Source: an uncultured Lachnospiraceae bacterium (GTDB lineage Bacteria > Bacillota > Clostridia > Lachnospirales > Lachnospiraceae). From it: a stretch of DNA of 43,940 bases. The notes beneath the pieces were generated by a model. The model searched no databases. It saw nothing but the letters and a program-made list of their open reading frames with translations, and was not told the DNA's origin. Made by a program: the position numbers and the translations under genes. Of the stretch, positions 18,785-27,080 are shown piece after piece. Location: the NCBI GenBank assembly GCA_905234595.1, contig CAJOID010000022.1, positions 575-44,514 on the forward strand, given 5' to 3'. Positions within the stretch are counted from its first letter, which is position 1. Each line of letters begins with the position of its first letter.

Positions 18785-20424
18785 GATATCTGTTGTTCCT
18801 CTTCATTCCCTGCCACGCGGGCAGACACTGTACTATGGATCAGGTAAGGCAGCATAAACCACCAGAATACCGTATATCTGGGCAGAAATGTAGGCCCGAG
18901 CAGGAGTGTCGCACATACGCAAAAAGGCAACATATAAGCGATCAGTCTATCCCACTGCCGCCTGTATATGAACACCGCCATGCCGAACGCATACAGCCAG
19001 AACATGGCCCCCATGGAAAAGAAACGGGCTATGACCGGGATACGCTGTATATCATCATCCAGCGACAGCCATCTGTAGAAACGGTCTATAGGAGGAATGA
19101 GGCTCACCCTCTCTCCGGGATACTCCACCTCATATCCGAAGTAGGAGCTGTCGGTATATGTATAGGTGAATACCTGATGTCCCTCATATACATTTACGAT
19201 CGCATACGGATAATAGAATCCGTATCCGGTATCAATCCAGGCATTGAAGAAACTCAGCGGATGCCTCTTAAACAGTTCAAACCACAGTCTGCGGTATCTT
19301 GCAGGATCTTTCTCATATGCGGCGTTGTCAAATCCTGCCTTGACCGGATCGGAGAGTTCGGGAGTATAGTGCTTAAGCGTCTCCTCCGGCAGGATCTCAT
19401 ACAGAGTCTTAAGTTCCTCCGGGCTGAACTCATCCGCATATACGCTCCATGTCCTGGCCAGCTGTTGTATCGGCACGGTCAGTATCTCCTGATGCTCGGA
19501 TGACTCCGCATGACACGCCAGGCCGAGGCTTAAGTTTACCAGCCCGTATATGCACAGCACTGCCGCAAGCCCCAGAGCCGGCAGCACACGCGTCATCAGT
19601 GTGCCGAAACGATGCAGTGCCATATATGCACCCATCACACACGCATATATGATATAGGCATATACGGCATTATGCCGCATCAGCATCATGATAAGAAGTG
19701 CAAGCGCCAGGCTTATACAGTCCGCTCTGCGTGCGTTTCCATGCAGCACCCTCACTGTCAGGACCACGGCCGCCGTAAGTGCCGCCGAGAACATCGTATC
19801 CTTGACGGAGCATAGTGCGAACATGACCACCGTGGGGAAAAGACCGTACCACAGTATCGCAAATACCCTGAACCGCCCCATGCACGAGATCACCCATGCA
19901 AAAAGAAAAGCGATCACTATCATCTGTACGATGATAAAAACGGCTATGCCGGTATTGGCGCTGCCAAAGACTACCTCTCCCGCGCGGACACAGCCGCCGA
20001 GAAGAAGCGTGTGCAGCAGCGGGTGATGTGTCGTGAAGTGCCTGGTGGCTACCGCAACATATTCATCCACCGCATCATATACGAAGAATCCGGGATATTC
20101 GGCCAGAAAAACCGGTATCCAGCAGACTGTCATGACCGCCCAGTCGCGTATGAGCGCAGACAGGCGCACGGGCCCGCAGGCATCTTCACTGCACACACCG
20201 GCCGCGCCGGATGATATACGTGACAGATATGCATACATTACGGCGAGGGCTGACAGAAACGACAGAATGCCGGCTGTCCACGGAACCGGATCACCGGCGC
20301 TGATACCGGCATTACGCGCGGCATTGCACCCCAGAAACATGGCAGTTGCCAGGAGGCATGCGTATACAGCCGAAATAACGGATATACGCCTGTCAGGTCT
20401 GATCATGAGCGCCACCGGCTTCAT
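18781..20424 (-). CDS. DUF6020-like polytopic membrane protein, probable GT-C glycosyltransferase
   Basis: A 547-residue membrane protein with around a dozen hydrophobic segments. The first extracytoplasmic loop carries YPGFFVYDAVDEYVAV followed by THHPLLHTLLLGG, the acidic-plus-histidine arrangement typical of DUF6020-type proteins, which resemble lipid-dependent GT-C glycosyltransferases. A larger soluble loop follows in the middle (about 300-440). Such enzymes use a polyprenyl-phosphate sugar as donor on the outer face. The adjacent ArnC/GtrB-like enzyme, whose 3' end this gene overlaps by 32 nt, could supply that donor. GGAGG sits 9 nt before the ATG, inside the upstream gene. The catalytic role is inferred, not shown. 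Confidence 0.78.
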   Translation of the reverse strand: MKPVALMIRPDRRISVISAVYACLLATAMFLGCNAARNAGISAGDPVPWTAGILSFLSALAVMYAYLSRISSGAAGVCSEDACGPVRLSALIRDWAVMTVCWIPVFLAEYPGFFVYDAVDEYVAVATRHFTTHHPLLHTLLLGGCVRAGEVVFGSANTGIAVFIIVQMIVIAFLFAWVISCMGRFRVFAILWYGLFPTVVMFALCSVKDTMFSAALTAAVVLTVRVLHGNARRADCISLALALLIMMLMRHNAVYAYIIYACVMGAYMALHRFGTLMTRVLPALGLAAVLCIYGLVNLSLGLACHAESSEHQEILTVPIQQLARTWSVYADEFSPEELKTLYEILPEETLKHYTPELSDPVKAGFDNAAYEKDPARYRRLWFELFKRHPLSFFNAWIDTGYGFYYPYAIVNVYEGHQVFTYTYTDSSYFGYEVEYPGERVSLIPPIDRFYRWLSLDDDIQRIPVIARFFSMGAMFWLYAFGMAVFIYRRQWDRLIAYMLPFCVCATLLLGPTFLPRYTVFWWFMLPYLIHSTVSARVAGNEEEQQIS

Positions 20425-21346
20425 GTCCCACGACCTCCCTGATCACATACTGCGGTGTCTCATTTACGGACATGTAGGTACGTCCCACGTATTCACCAAC
20501 CAGTCCCAGCATGACCATAAGCATGCCTCCTATAAACAGCACCACGCATATAAGTGTGGGGAAGCCCATAGGCGCGCCGGAATCCTGTATCTTGCGTATG
20601 ATGGTGTAGATCATATATATCACACCCATAAAGGCGCTGAACAGGCCGACCATGGTGGATATGCGTAAAGGTTTGACCGAGAAGGCCGTAAAGCCGTTCA
20701 TCCACAGTGAGATGAGCTTGGAAAAGGTATATCCCGAGGTTCCGGAGGTCCTCTCCCTGTGATCCACATCAACATTGACGATCCTGTTGGTGGACCGGAG
20801 GACCAGTCCCATCACGTACGGATAGGAATTCTTATACTTGAGCATCTCATCGATCACGAACCTGCGTGCCGCATAATAACTCGACAGATAGAGGTCCTTC
20901 GGCTTGCCGAGCATGACTCTGGTCATGAAATCGTTCAGCCTGCTGCCGAGGTTCCTGAATCCCGAGTGCATCTTGTGATCGTATCTGGCATATACCACAT
21001 CGCTGCCCGCCTCGATTGCTTCTATGAGTCTGCCTGCCTGATCGGCGGGCGTCTGTCCGTCATCATCCAGGCTGATCACGATATCCCCCCGGGTGACTTC
21101 ATATCCGGCCATAAGTGCCGCATGCTGGCCGAAGTTCTTGGCCAGATTTATGCCCGTGATATGCTCATCGCTCTCGGCGAGTCCGCGTATCACATCAAAG
21201 GTATCGTCGGGAGATGCATCGTTCACCCGCACTATCTCATAGTCATAACCGGGCATCCGCTCCATGGTCGCACGTATCTCATCCACTACTCCGGTTATGG
21301 TATGTGCGGACCTGTAACACGGGATACAATAGCTGATCAGCTTCAT
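20393..21346 (-). CDS. Polyprenyl-phosphate glycosyltransferase, ArnC/GtrB-like (GT2)
   Basis: A 317-residue GT2 enzyme with an N-terminal catalytic domain (SYCIPCYRSA, VNDASPDDT, SLDDDGQTP) and two C-terminal membrane segments (about 235-255 and 270-290). GEYVGRTYMSVNETPQYVIRE at the end is typical of ArnC/GtrB/DPM1-type enzymes, which load a sugar onto undecaprenyl phosphate on the cytoplasmic side. The metal site reads DDDG, as in some ArnC-like proteins. It overlaps the GNAT gene by 4 nt upstream. With the GtrA-like flippase and the GT-C candidates it makes a full set for extracytoplasmic sugar addition. The sugar might be the 4-amino sugar made by the WecE-type enzyme, but that is inference. 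Confidence 0.92.
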   Translation of the reverse strand: MKLISYCIPCYRSAHTITGVVDEIRATMERMPGYDYEIVRVNDASPDDTFDVIRGLAESDEHITGINLAKNFGQHAALMAGYEVTRGDIVISLDDDGQTPADQAGRLIEAIEAGSDVVYARYDHKMHSGFRNLGSRLNDFMTRVMLGKPKDLYLSSYYAARRFVIDEMLKYKNSYPYVMGLVLRSTNRIVNVDVDHRERTSGTSGYTFSKLISLWMNGFTAFSVKPLRISTMVGLFSAFMGVIYMIYTIIRKIQDSGAPMGFPTLICVVLFIGGMLMVMLGLVGEYVGRTYMSVNETPQYVIREVVGHEAGGAHDQT

Positions 21347-21849
21347 AACTTCCTCTCCATATGTATCAGATCACGGCCGTCTATATAGTCTGCCTCAATG
21401 CTCACCTGCTCAAATCCGGCCTGTGTATAACTCCTGATGGCAGGTTCATTACCTGACAGCACCCGCAGAGAGAATGTCCCAAGCCCCAGTTCCCGGGCAT
21501 AGTCCACCGCCCAGTTCACGATATCGTTGCCGTATCCGTGTCCGAGTGCTTCATCCTCTCCGATGAAGATGCCGTACTCCGCGGTCCGTGCATCCATATC
21601 GATATCGCGGACATATACGCTGCCTATGGGCCGGTCGCCCCCGGCCGTATGCTCTGTGATTATGAACTGCCTGACCAGTCCTGATCCGACTTTGTCACGC
21701 ATCCAGCGCTCATGATCCTCACGTGTTATGGGCTCACGTATCAGAAAATTATTCATGATCCTCGGTTTATTGCGCCACTCAACGATCAGATCCGTATCAT
21801 CCATGGTGATGGGTCTGACAGACAGTTTGTCATTTACTGTATAGTCCAT
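21343..21849 (-). CDS. GNAT-family N-acetyltransferase
   Basis: A 168-residue acetyl-CoA-dependent transferase. The N-terminus LSVRPITMDDTDLIVEWRN and the pyrophosphate-binding EALGHGYGNDIVNWAVDYA are GNAT hallmarks, and a PseH/WecD-like role fits the cluster. It could acetylate the 4-amino group made by either aminotransferase. It is first in its transcription unit. A TATAAT hexamer ends 7 nt before the ATG and no Shine-Dalgarno sequence is present, so the mRNA may be leaderless or nearly so. Ribosomal-protein acetylation is an alternative, but the last bases overlap the ArnC-like gene, which favours a sugar role. Confidence 0.88.
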   Translation of the reverse strand: MDYTVNDKLSVRPITMDDTDLIVEWRNKPRIMNNFLIREPITREDHERWMRDKVGSGLVRQFIITEHTAGGDRPIGSVYVRDIDMDARTAEYGIFIGEDEALGHGYGNDIVNWAVDYARELGLGTFSLRVLSGNEPAIRSYTQAGFEQVSIEADYIDGRDLIHMERKL

Positions 21850-21856
21850 AGAACAG

Positions 21857-21884
21857 ATTATACCATTTATGCACGTTCTTTACA
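21857..21884 (-). promoter_or_regulatory. Probable sigma-A promoter of the GNAT-led transcription unit
   Basis: On the minus strand a perfect TATAAT lies at 21862-21857, preceded after 16 nt by TGTAAA (3 of 6 to consensus). The predicted start of transcription falls at or next to the ATG at 21849. It sits just downstream of the bidirectional terminator, as expected for a restart of transcription. Confidence 0.55.
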
Positions 21885-21915
21885 CCATTTATGACATATT
21901 CATGGAGGTTGCATC

Positions 21916-22020
21916 ATGAATTATGTTAACTTTTCGGCGGTATGTGCCGATATAAATAACAGAAGCGATGACAGACCGAAGGATCGGTCAGCACCAGAGC
22001 CACGGACGACCGGGAGGTAG
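21916..22020 (+). CDS. Small ORF with strong ribosome binding site, overlapping the next ORF in another frame
   Basis: A 34-codon frame (starting MNYVNFSAVCADIN) with GGAGG 7 nt before its ATG, the best translation signal in this gap. It ends at TAG in GGGAGGTAGC, inside the longer ORF that begins at 21968. The two are in frames one base apart. It could be a leader peptide, or the true N-terminus of the longer protein separated from it by an indel or a frameshift. No homologue is recognised. Confidence 0.45.
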   Translation: MNYVNFSAVCADINNRSDDRPKDRSAPEPRTTGR

Positions 22021-22288
22021 CATTGCAGTATACGGGAATGATACGCTCAGAAAAGTAACAGGAGTGATCGAAACCGACAGACTGGGAGGAGACTCCGGAG
22101 GCGGAGGAGCCGCATACCAGCAGAACAGAAACAAAAAGAAAGGAGACGGTTTCGCGGGTGTCTTCGAAAATGAGCGGAAGAAAAGCGAAGAGCCCAGAGA
22201 CATATCCGTAAAGAGCACCGGTTACGGAGCCAACGGAATGCCTCAGACGATCTACATCAGAATGAAAGACTATACTTATCAAAGCTGA
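21968..22288 (+). CDS. Small hypothetical protein, only plus-strand gene in the polysaccharide locus
   Basis: A 106-residue, hydrophilic, glycine- and lysine-rich protein without membrane segments (for example LGGDSGGGGAAYQQ and NKKKGDGFAGVFENERKK), ending in IYIRMKDYTYQS. A strong hairpin starts at its stop codon, which supports it as a real gene. Its own ATG at 21968 has only a weak AGAAG upstream, whereas the overlapping ORF at 21916 has a good GGAGG in the other frame, so the true N-terminus may lie there. I do not recognise the family. It lies on the opposite strand to all nearby genes and so is not part of their operon. Confidence 0.6.
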   Translation: MTDRRIGQHQSHGRPGGSIAVYGNDTLRKVTGVIETDRLGGDSGGGGAAYQQNRNKKKGDGFAGVFENERKKSEEPRDISVKSTGYGANGMPQTIYIRMKDYTYQS

Positions 22289-22318
22289 AAACGACGGAAG
22301 CAAACGCTCCGTCGTTTT
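22288..22318. terminator. Bidirectional rho-independent terminator
   Basis: An 11-bp perfect inverted repeat (AAAACGACGGA and TCCGTCGTTTT) with a 9-nt loop. The A and T runs in the arms give a U-tract on either strand. It ends the plus-strand small gene, whose TGA overlaps it, and also the minus-strand transcript from the gene ending at 22345. Confidence 0.88.
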
Positions 22319-22344
22319 AGCATGCATATATATCAGATATTGGT

Positions 22345-24108
22345 TCAATGTGCCGGGCCCACCGCATACACTCCGTATACTCCGGCTATCGTATCCACAC
22401 GTTCGGTCTGAACCGTGATCTCCCTGTCGGCGTAATAATCACTTAACCAGCTCATATCGTATTCATCCGAACATATGATATAGGCGTTGTCATTATTCAG
22501 TATGGAATCCGCCACATCCTTTACACCGAACTGCGCCAGTTTCTCACGGTACAGCGGGCTGTTGGCTATCCATCCGCCCAGCAGGTCACGGTTCCTTATC
22601 CGGTCATCCTCCCCGTCAAACATCCGCTCGTTAAAGGTCTCCCCGTCAATGATCGTACTGTATACGTCCTCGAAGTAGAAGTTATCCGGATGAGCCGCAC
22701 AGTACTCTTCTATGGCACGGTCATACCTGTTGATCTGCTCCTGCCCGGCAATATGTTCATTCAGCCGGGATACGGATAAAGGCGCCATGATCATGCCGCC
22801 GGCGATAAGCACTATGATGGTGGTCATCTGCAGATATCTGCCCTCCCGGAGGTGTCCGGTGAACTCTGTTATGAGCATGGCGAACAGTATGATGCTCTCC
22901 AGGATATAGAGTGAATGAACGATCCTGTCAGGCGAGCGTCTGCCGCATATGATATAGATCCACGAGATACTCCGTGCGCATAACAGTCCGCCCACACGAA
23001 CTATCAGGATCATCACCTTGCGCTTCACGGTCCTGTCCTTATCCGATATCACGGCGATGATGAGCATCACATACAGGAACAGCACCAGCAGGGCATATAC
23101 CCCGTCACTAAAATGTGTCAGTCTGTACAGATATTCACGGATACCACCTGACACCACTGAAGTCACGGACTCTCCGCGCAGTTCCTTCGCATACGCCGCC
23201 ACCTGTCCCAGAACGGCTCCGTCTATACGCTCATCCAGCGCATAATCATAGTTCTCAAGCAGTGCAACATCGGCCTCAGTCAGATGTATGGACTCATAGA
23301 ACGTGGCGTTTTCTTCATATGAGGGGATATACTGATAATCATAGAGCTCGGTCCTGTTATCGAACTCCATCAGGAATACCTTCCATTCGCCGGAGGAATA
23401 GGACGCGGCATTCATTGCAAATGACACTATCATTCCCAGAGCCATGATCGCTACCGTACCGGCATAACCTCCTGCCGTATTCCTGTCAAAAGGCTGTTTC
23501 TCGCGGCTCCATCTGGCTATCCCCGTCGCTGCGATATACGGAAGACACAGAAGCATCATCTCCGATCTGACCTGAAATGCCAGTATCACGAGCAGCGCGG
23601 GCAGGATCGCGTACAGCACGAATCTGCGCCCGGTCACTCCGGCCGGTATCGTATAGAAAAAAAGTGCGGCGGCAGAAGCCAGTATCGCTACCGTGACCGT
23701 ATACTGGGCCATCACGATATGCGGGAGGAGTACTCCCATCGAGAAAAGAAATACTATGACAGCCACCGATATTCTGGCGGAAAATACCGAAGAGACATGC
23801 ACTGACCTGTATGCCATCAGTAATATGCACAGATAATGCAGTCCGCACAGGAAAATCCCGTACCAGGCATGATGAGGAAGTATCCGATAGAGTGAAGCCA
23901 GAACACCTCCTATGGGACTGAGCATCTGTATGTTCAGGCCGTTCGGAGTACCGGTGTATCTGCCGGACAGGATATCCTTCATCAGGACGTCATCGTTGAA
24001 TTCGTAATAATGGTCAAAAGCAATGCTTATCACCGCGATGAGTACCGCGGTGACGATGACTGCCATCGATATGTCGGCAATAGCCCTGCGTCTGTCAGTG
24101 GGATTCAT
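22345..24108 (-). CDS. Polytopic membrane protein, probable GT-C glycosyltransferase
   Basis: A 587-residue protein with about ten to twelve hydrophobic segments. After the first one (about 12-30) the loop carries FNDDVLMKDILSGRYTG, an acidic pair typical of the first outer loop of GtrII-like and other GT-C transferases. The last 130 or so residues form a soluble domain. It is the last gene of the upstream transcription unit and overlaps the WecE-type aminotransferase gene by 14 nt, with no own Shine-Dalgarno site, so it is probably coupled. A role in transferring a polyprenyl-linked sugar outside the membrane is inferred from topology and context. Confidence 0.72.
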   Translation of the reverse strand: MNPTDRRRAIADISMAVIVTAVLIAVISIAFDHYYEFNDDVLMKDILSGRYTGTPNGLNIQMLSPIGGVLASLYRILPHHAWYGIFLCGLHYLCILLMAYRSVHVSSVFSARISVAVIVFLFSMGVLLPHIVMAQYTVTVAILASAAALFFYTIPAGVTGRRFVLYAILPALLVILAFQVRSEMMLLCLPYIAATGIARWSREKQPFDRNTAGGYAGTVAIMALGMIVSFAMNAASYSSGEWKVFLMEFDNRTELYDYQYIPSYEENATFYESIHLTEADVALLENYDYALDERIDGAVLGQVAAYAKELRGESVTSVVSGGIREYLYRLTHFSDGVYALLVLFLYVMLIIAVISDKDRTVKRKVMILIVRVGGLLCARSISWIYIICGRRSPDRIVHSLYILESIILFAMLITEFTGHLREGRYLQMTTIIVLIAGGMIMAPLSVSRLNEHIAGQEQINRYDRAIEEYCAAHPDNFYFEDVYSTIIDGETFNERMFDGEDDRIRNRDLLGGWIANSPLYREKLAQFGVKDVADSILNNDNAYIICSDEYDMSWLSDYYADREITVQTERVDTIAGVYGVYAVGPAH

Positions 24109-25228
24109 AGAATGCCGAAACCTGACCGCAGATGTATGTCACTTCATCCTCGGTCAGTTTATAGTACATCGGGAGGCGCAGAAGCCTCTCGCTCTCAGAC
24201 GTGGTATACCTGTCCTCTCCGTGGAAACGTCCGAACTTAATACCTGCAGGTGCGGTATGAAGAGGTACATAATGGAATACCGACAGGATATCGTGTGCCT
24301 TCAGATGATCTATCAGAGCCGTCCTCTCGGCGATATCCCGTGTCTTGATATAGAACATATGCGCATTGTGAACACAGCCTTCGGGGATCACGGGCAGAGT
24401 GATACGTCCGGCATCCGCAAGAGGCTTAAGAAGCTCCGCATACTGATCCCATCTGGCCAGTCTGGTCCGGTTGATCTCATCGGCCATCTCCAGCTGGGCA
24501 TACAGATATGCCGCATTCATGTCGCTGGGCAGATATGATGATCCGTAATCCTGCCATCTGTATTTATCGACCTGGCCCCTGTAATACTTGCTCCGGTCGG
24601 TTCCTTTCTCCCTGAAGATCTCGGCGCGCTCCACGTAGCTCTCATCCCGGATGAGCAGGGCACCGCCCTCACCCATACTGTAGTTCTTGGTCTCATGGAA
24701 ACTGAAGCATCCGAAATCACCTATCGCACCGAGTGCACGTCCCTTATACGTGGCCATGATACCCTGAGCGGCATCCTCCACTACAGCCAGGCCGTGTCTG
24801 CGGGCTATATCCATGATGGTATCCATCTCACAGCCCACTCCGGCATAATGCACGGGTACTATCGCCCTGGTCCTGTCGGTGATGGCATCCTCTATCAGGT
24901 TCTCATCGATATTCATCGTATCGGGACGTATATCCACGAACACTGCCGTAGCTCCGCGCAGTACAAATGCATCCGCGGTGGACACGAAAGTATATGAAGG
25001 AAGGATGACCTCATCGCCCTCTTTGATATCCAGCAGCAGAGCGGCGAGCTCCGTGGCATGAGTGCAGGATGTGGTGAGCAGAGCCTTGCGGGTGCCGGTA
25101 CGCTGCTCTATCCATTCGGAGCACTTCCGTGTAAAAGGACCGTCTCCGCATATCTTCTGATTGTCGACGGCCTCTCTGATATATTCGATTTCCTTGCCCG
25201 TAAAGGGCGGTACGTTAAAATTGATCAT
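24095..25228 (-). CDS. rffA: dTDP-4-amino-4,6-dideoxygalactose transaminase (WecE/RffA type)
   Basis: A 377-residue PLP enzyme, the usual length. INFNVPPFTGKE at the start, TSCTHATELAALLL, and the PLP lysine K181 in FSFHETKNYSMGEGGAL identify the WecE/RffA group, which aminates dTDP-4-keto-6-deoxyglucose to dTDP-Fuc4N in enterobacterial common antigen. EDAAQGIMATYKGR contacts the cofactor. The GNAT gene about 2.2 kb downstream could play the WecD part. No rmlA or rmlB is present, so the dTDP-keto sugar must come from elsewhere in the genome. A TAGAAT hexamer ends 6 nt before the ATG, and GAGG is about 15 nt away, which is far. Confidence 0.93.
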   Translation of the reverse strand: MINFNVPPFTGKEIEYIREAVDNQKICGDGPFTRKCSEWIEQRTGTRKALLTTSCTHATELAALLLDIKEGDEVILPSYTFVSTADAFVLRGATAVFVDIRPDTMNIDENLIEDAITDRTRAIVPVHYAGVGCEMDTIMDIARRHGLAVVEDAAQGIMATYKGRALGAIGDFGCFSFHETKNYSMGEGGALLIRDESYVERAEIFREKGTDRSKYYRGQVDKYRWQDYGSSYLPSDMNAAYLYAQLEMADEINRTRLARWDQYAELLKPLADAGRITLPVIPEGCVHNAHMFYIKTRDIAERTALIDHLKAHDILSVFHYVPLHTAPAGIKFGRFHGEDRYTTSESERLLRLPMYYKLTEDEVTYICGQVSAFYESH

Positions 25229-25280
25229 GGAGTAATTCTACCACCTCATCATCCGTTTAGTAAATAGGGCCGCATGCCCG

Positions 25281-27080
25281 TCACCTGCTCTCATACACGG
25301 CATACCCGTCATTTACATATGTCTGTACATATCCGCGCTCATGTATCACGGATACGAGATCGGCCAGTTTGCGGTCTGCCGCATAAGCTCCGGTATCAAC
25401 GCCGAAATATGATATCGCATCCGCATCCCCGCTCTCCCATGCCGCCACGGGCAGGGGTACGATGATATAAGGCAGCGCATCGCCCGATGCTGCTCCGGGT
25501 GTCCCGTAGACAGCAGCCATATCGGCTTCCCACTCGTCATAGTTATAGCTGTCGAGCGACGGCCAGAATGTCGAGAGTGCGCTCGGCATATCCAGCAGGT
25601 AGCCGAGCCCCGGGATCTCCCCGTAGAGGATCACCGAATCACCGTCCGTCTTATGCGCGTATATATAATCCATCAGCCCCTGCAGGCTCTGCGCATTATC
25701 ACGGGTGGTCCGTATGCCTGCGGTACGTTCATAGCCGGTGACATACGAATCTCTGGCTTCACCATATATGCCGTCATTAAATGCATATCCCGCATGGAAT
25801 CCCACGCTCTGGATGAATGTGCCCGCCAGGAGCACGGTCATGACAGCCAGCATACCATATACACATGCATGATCCCTGCGCTTAAGTGCAGCCGCCATAT
25901 CCCATACCATCCACAGGATATAAGGCGCGGTGATGAACATGTTGTTCACTATGGGATACAGGCCGTTGGTCGAGCCGATGCAGGTCACATATATGATGAT
26001 CAGCACCATCAGGGACATGATGCGCTTCGTACGGTATACCTCCGGATCCGACCATACCGGAGACGGCCTGCATATGACATATACGGCCATGACGGTAGTG
26101 AAGAAGAGCAATATCACCGCCCAGAAGTACACGGCACGGTATTCATAATAATGCAGAGTGAACATACCCTGTCCGTAGCATATGCGTATGATCACTCCGA
26201 ATATGACCACCGGAGTAATGATGCGGACCGGACGGGCCTTGAAGAAATGACCGGTCACGGCACAAATGACAGCACCGGCCGCCCACAGCAGTATCCATCT
26301 GCCTGCGTACAGATAATCCTCAAACATCGCAGCCACCATGGCAAGCGGCTTATAATCAGTCGCCTTATCCGTCATCATAAACATATGCCGGATCATGCCG
26401 GGATAGGCGCTTATACCATACCTGACCGTTATCGCACACCAGGGTATCACGAACCCTGCCACGTAGCCGGCGATGCATACGGCGGTCAGGCGCAGTATCT
26501 CAGCGGCTTTTTTATGGGATATCGCACCTGCGAACCACAGTACCAGGATAAGCGCGGCCTCCGTGATGTTCGGCAGTCTCGCACAGACATTGAGTCCGAG
26601 ACAGGCTCCGGCCGCGGCCAGATACTGCCATCTCTCATCCCTGATACCCTTATACAGAAGCAGAGCACCCGCGGTGAACAGCAGGTATGTCAGATAGTTG
26701 TACAGGATGGTCACCGGGCACCAGCACAGTCCCAGTGCGATCATCTCACCCACGAAAAGGATGCGAATACTTATATCCTGATTTAATAAAGTGAGGGGTA
26801 GTACGGCGGTCAGACAGACCACAAGAGACGTCCATATATTCAGACCCAGCAGCGTATCTCCGCCGGGCAGGTGCATAAGGACATAACCCAGTGCATTCGC
26901 CAGGTAAGTCGCTACAGTCCATGTTCCCGACATACGGTCATGAAAAGCGAAGTTCGCCGGACTGTAAGTAGTATCTCCGACATACAGTCCCTGACTGACC
27001 CTTATCAGGGGATAGGCGATCAGAACGATCACGTATATGACCGTGCATATGCGGTCAATTCGAGGTTTTCTTTTGTCCAT
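25281..27080 (-). CDS. Polytopic membrane protein, possible GT-C glycosyltransferase
   Basis: A 599-residue protein with about twelve hydrophobic segments and a soluble C-terminal domain of about 150 residues. The first outer loop holds YVGDTTYSPANFAFHDRMSG, with acidic and aromatic residues where GT-C enzymes place their catalytic aspartate. No close family is recognised. Its 5' end overlaps the acyltransferase gene by 26 nt and no Shine-Dalgarno site is seen, suggesting coupling. It resembles the proteins at 22345-24108 and 18781-20424 in general design, though not obviously in sequence. Confidence 0.68.
   Translation of the reverse strand: MDKRKPRIDRICTVIYVIVLIAYPLIRVSQGLYVGDTTYSPANFAFHDRMSGTWTVATYLANALGYVLMHLPGGDTLLGLNIWTSLVVCLTAVLPLTLLNQDISIRILFVGEMIALGLCWCPVTILYNYLTYLLFTAGALLLYKGIRDERWQYLAAAGACLGLNVCARLPNITEAALILVLWFAGAISHKKAAEILRLTAVCIAGYVAGFVIPWCAITVRYGISAYPGMIRHMFMMTDKATDYKPLAMVAAMFEDYLYAGRWILLWAAGAVICAVTGHFFKARPVRIITPVVIFGVIIRICYGQGMFTLHYYEYRAVYFWAVILLFFTTVMAVYVICRPSPVWSDPEVYRTKRIMSLMVLIIIYVTCIGSTNGLYPIVNNMFITAPYILWMVWDMAAALKRRDHACVYGMLAVMTVLLAGTFIQSVGFHAGYAFNDGIYGEARDSYVTGYERTAGIRTTRDNAQSLQGLMDYIYAHKTDGDSVILYGEIPGLGYLLDMPSALSTFWPSLDSYNYDEWEADMAAVYGTPGAASGDALPYIIVPLPVAAWESGDADAISYFGVDTGAYAADRKLADLVSVIHERGYVQTYVNDGYAVYESR

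Noticed and set aside
21926-22348. 140-codon minus-strand frame opposite the small plus-strand gene
   Set aside because: It lacks a ribosome binding site, spans the bidirectional terminator and reads as the complement of the plus-strand frame.
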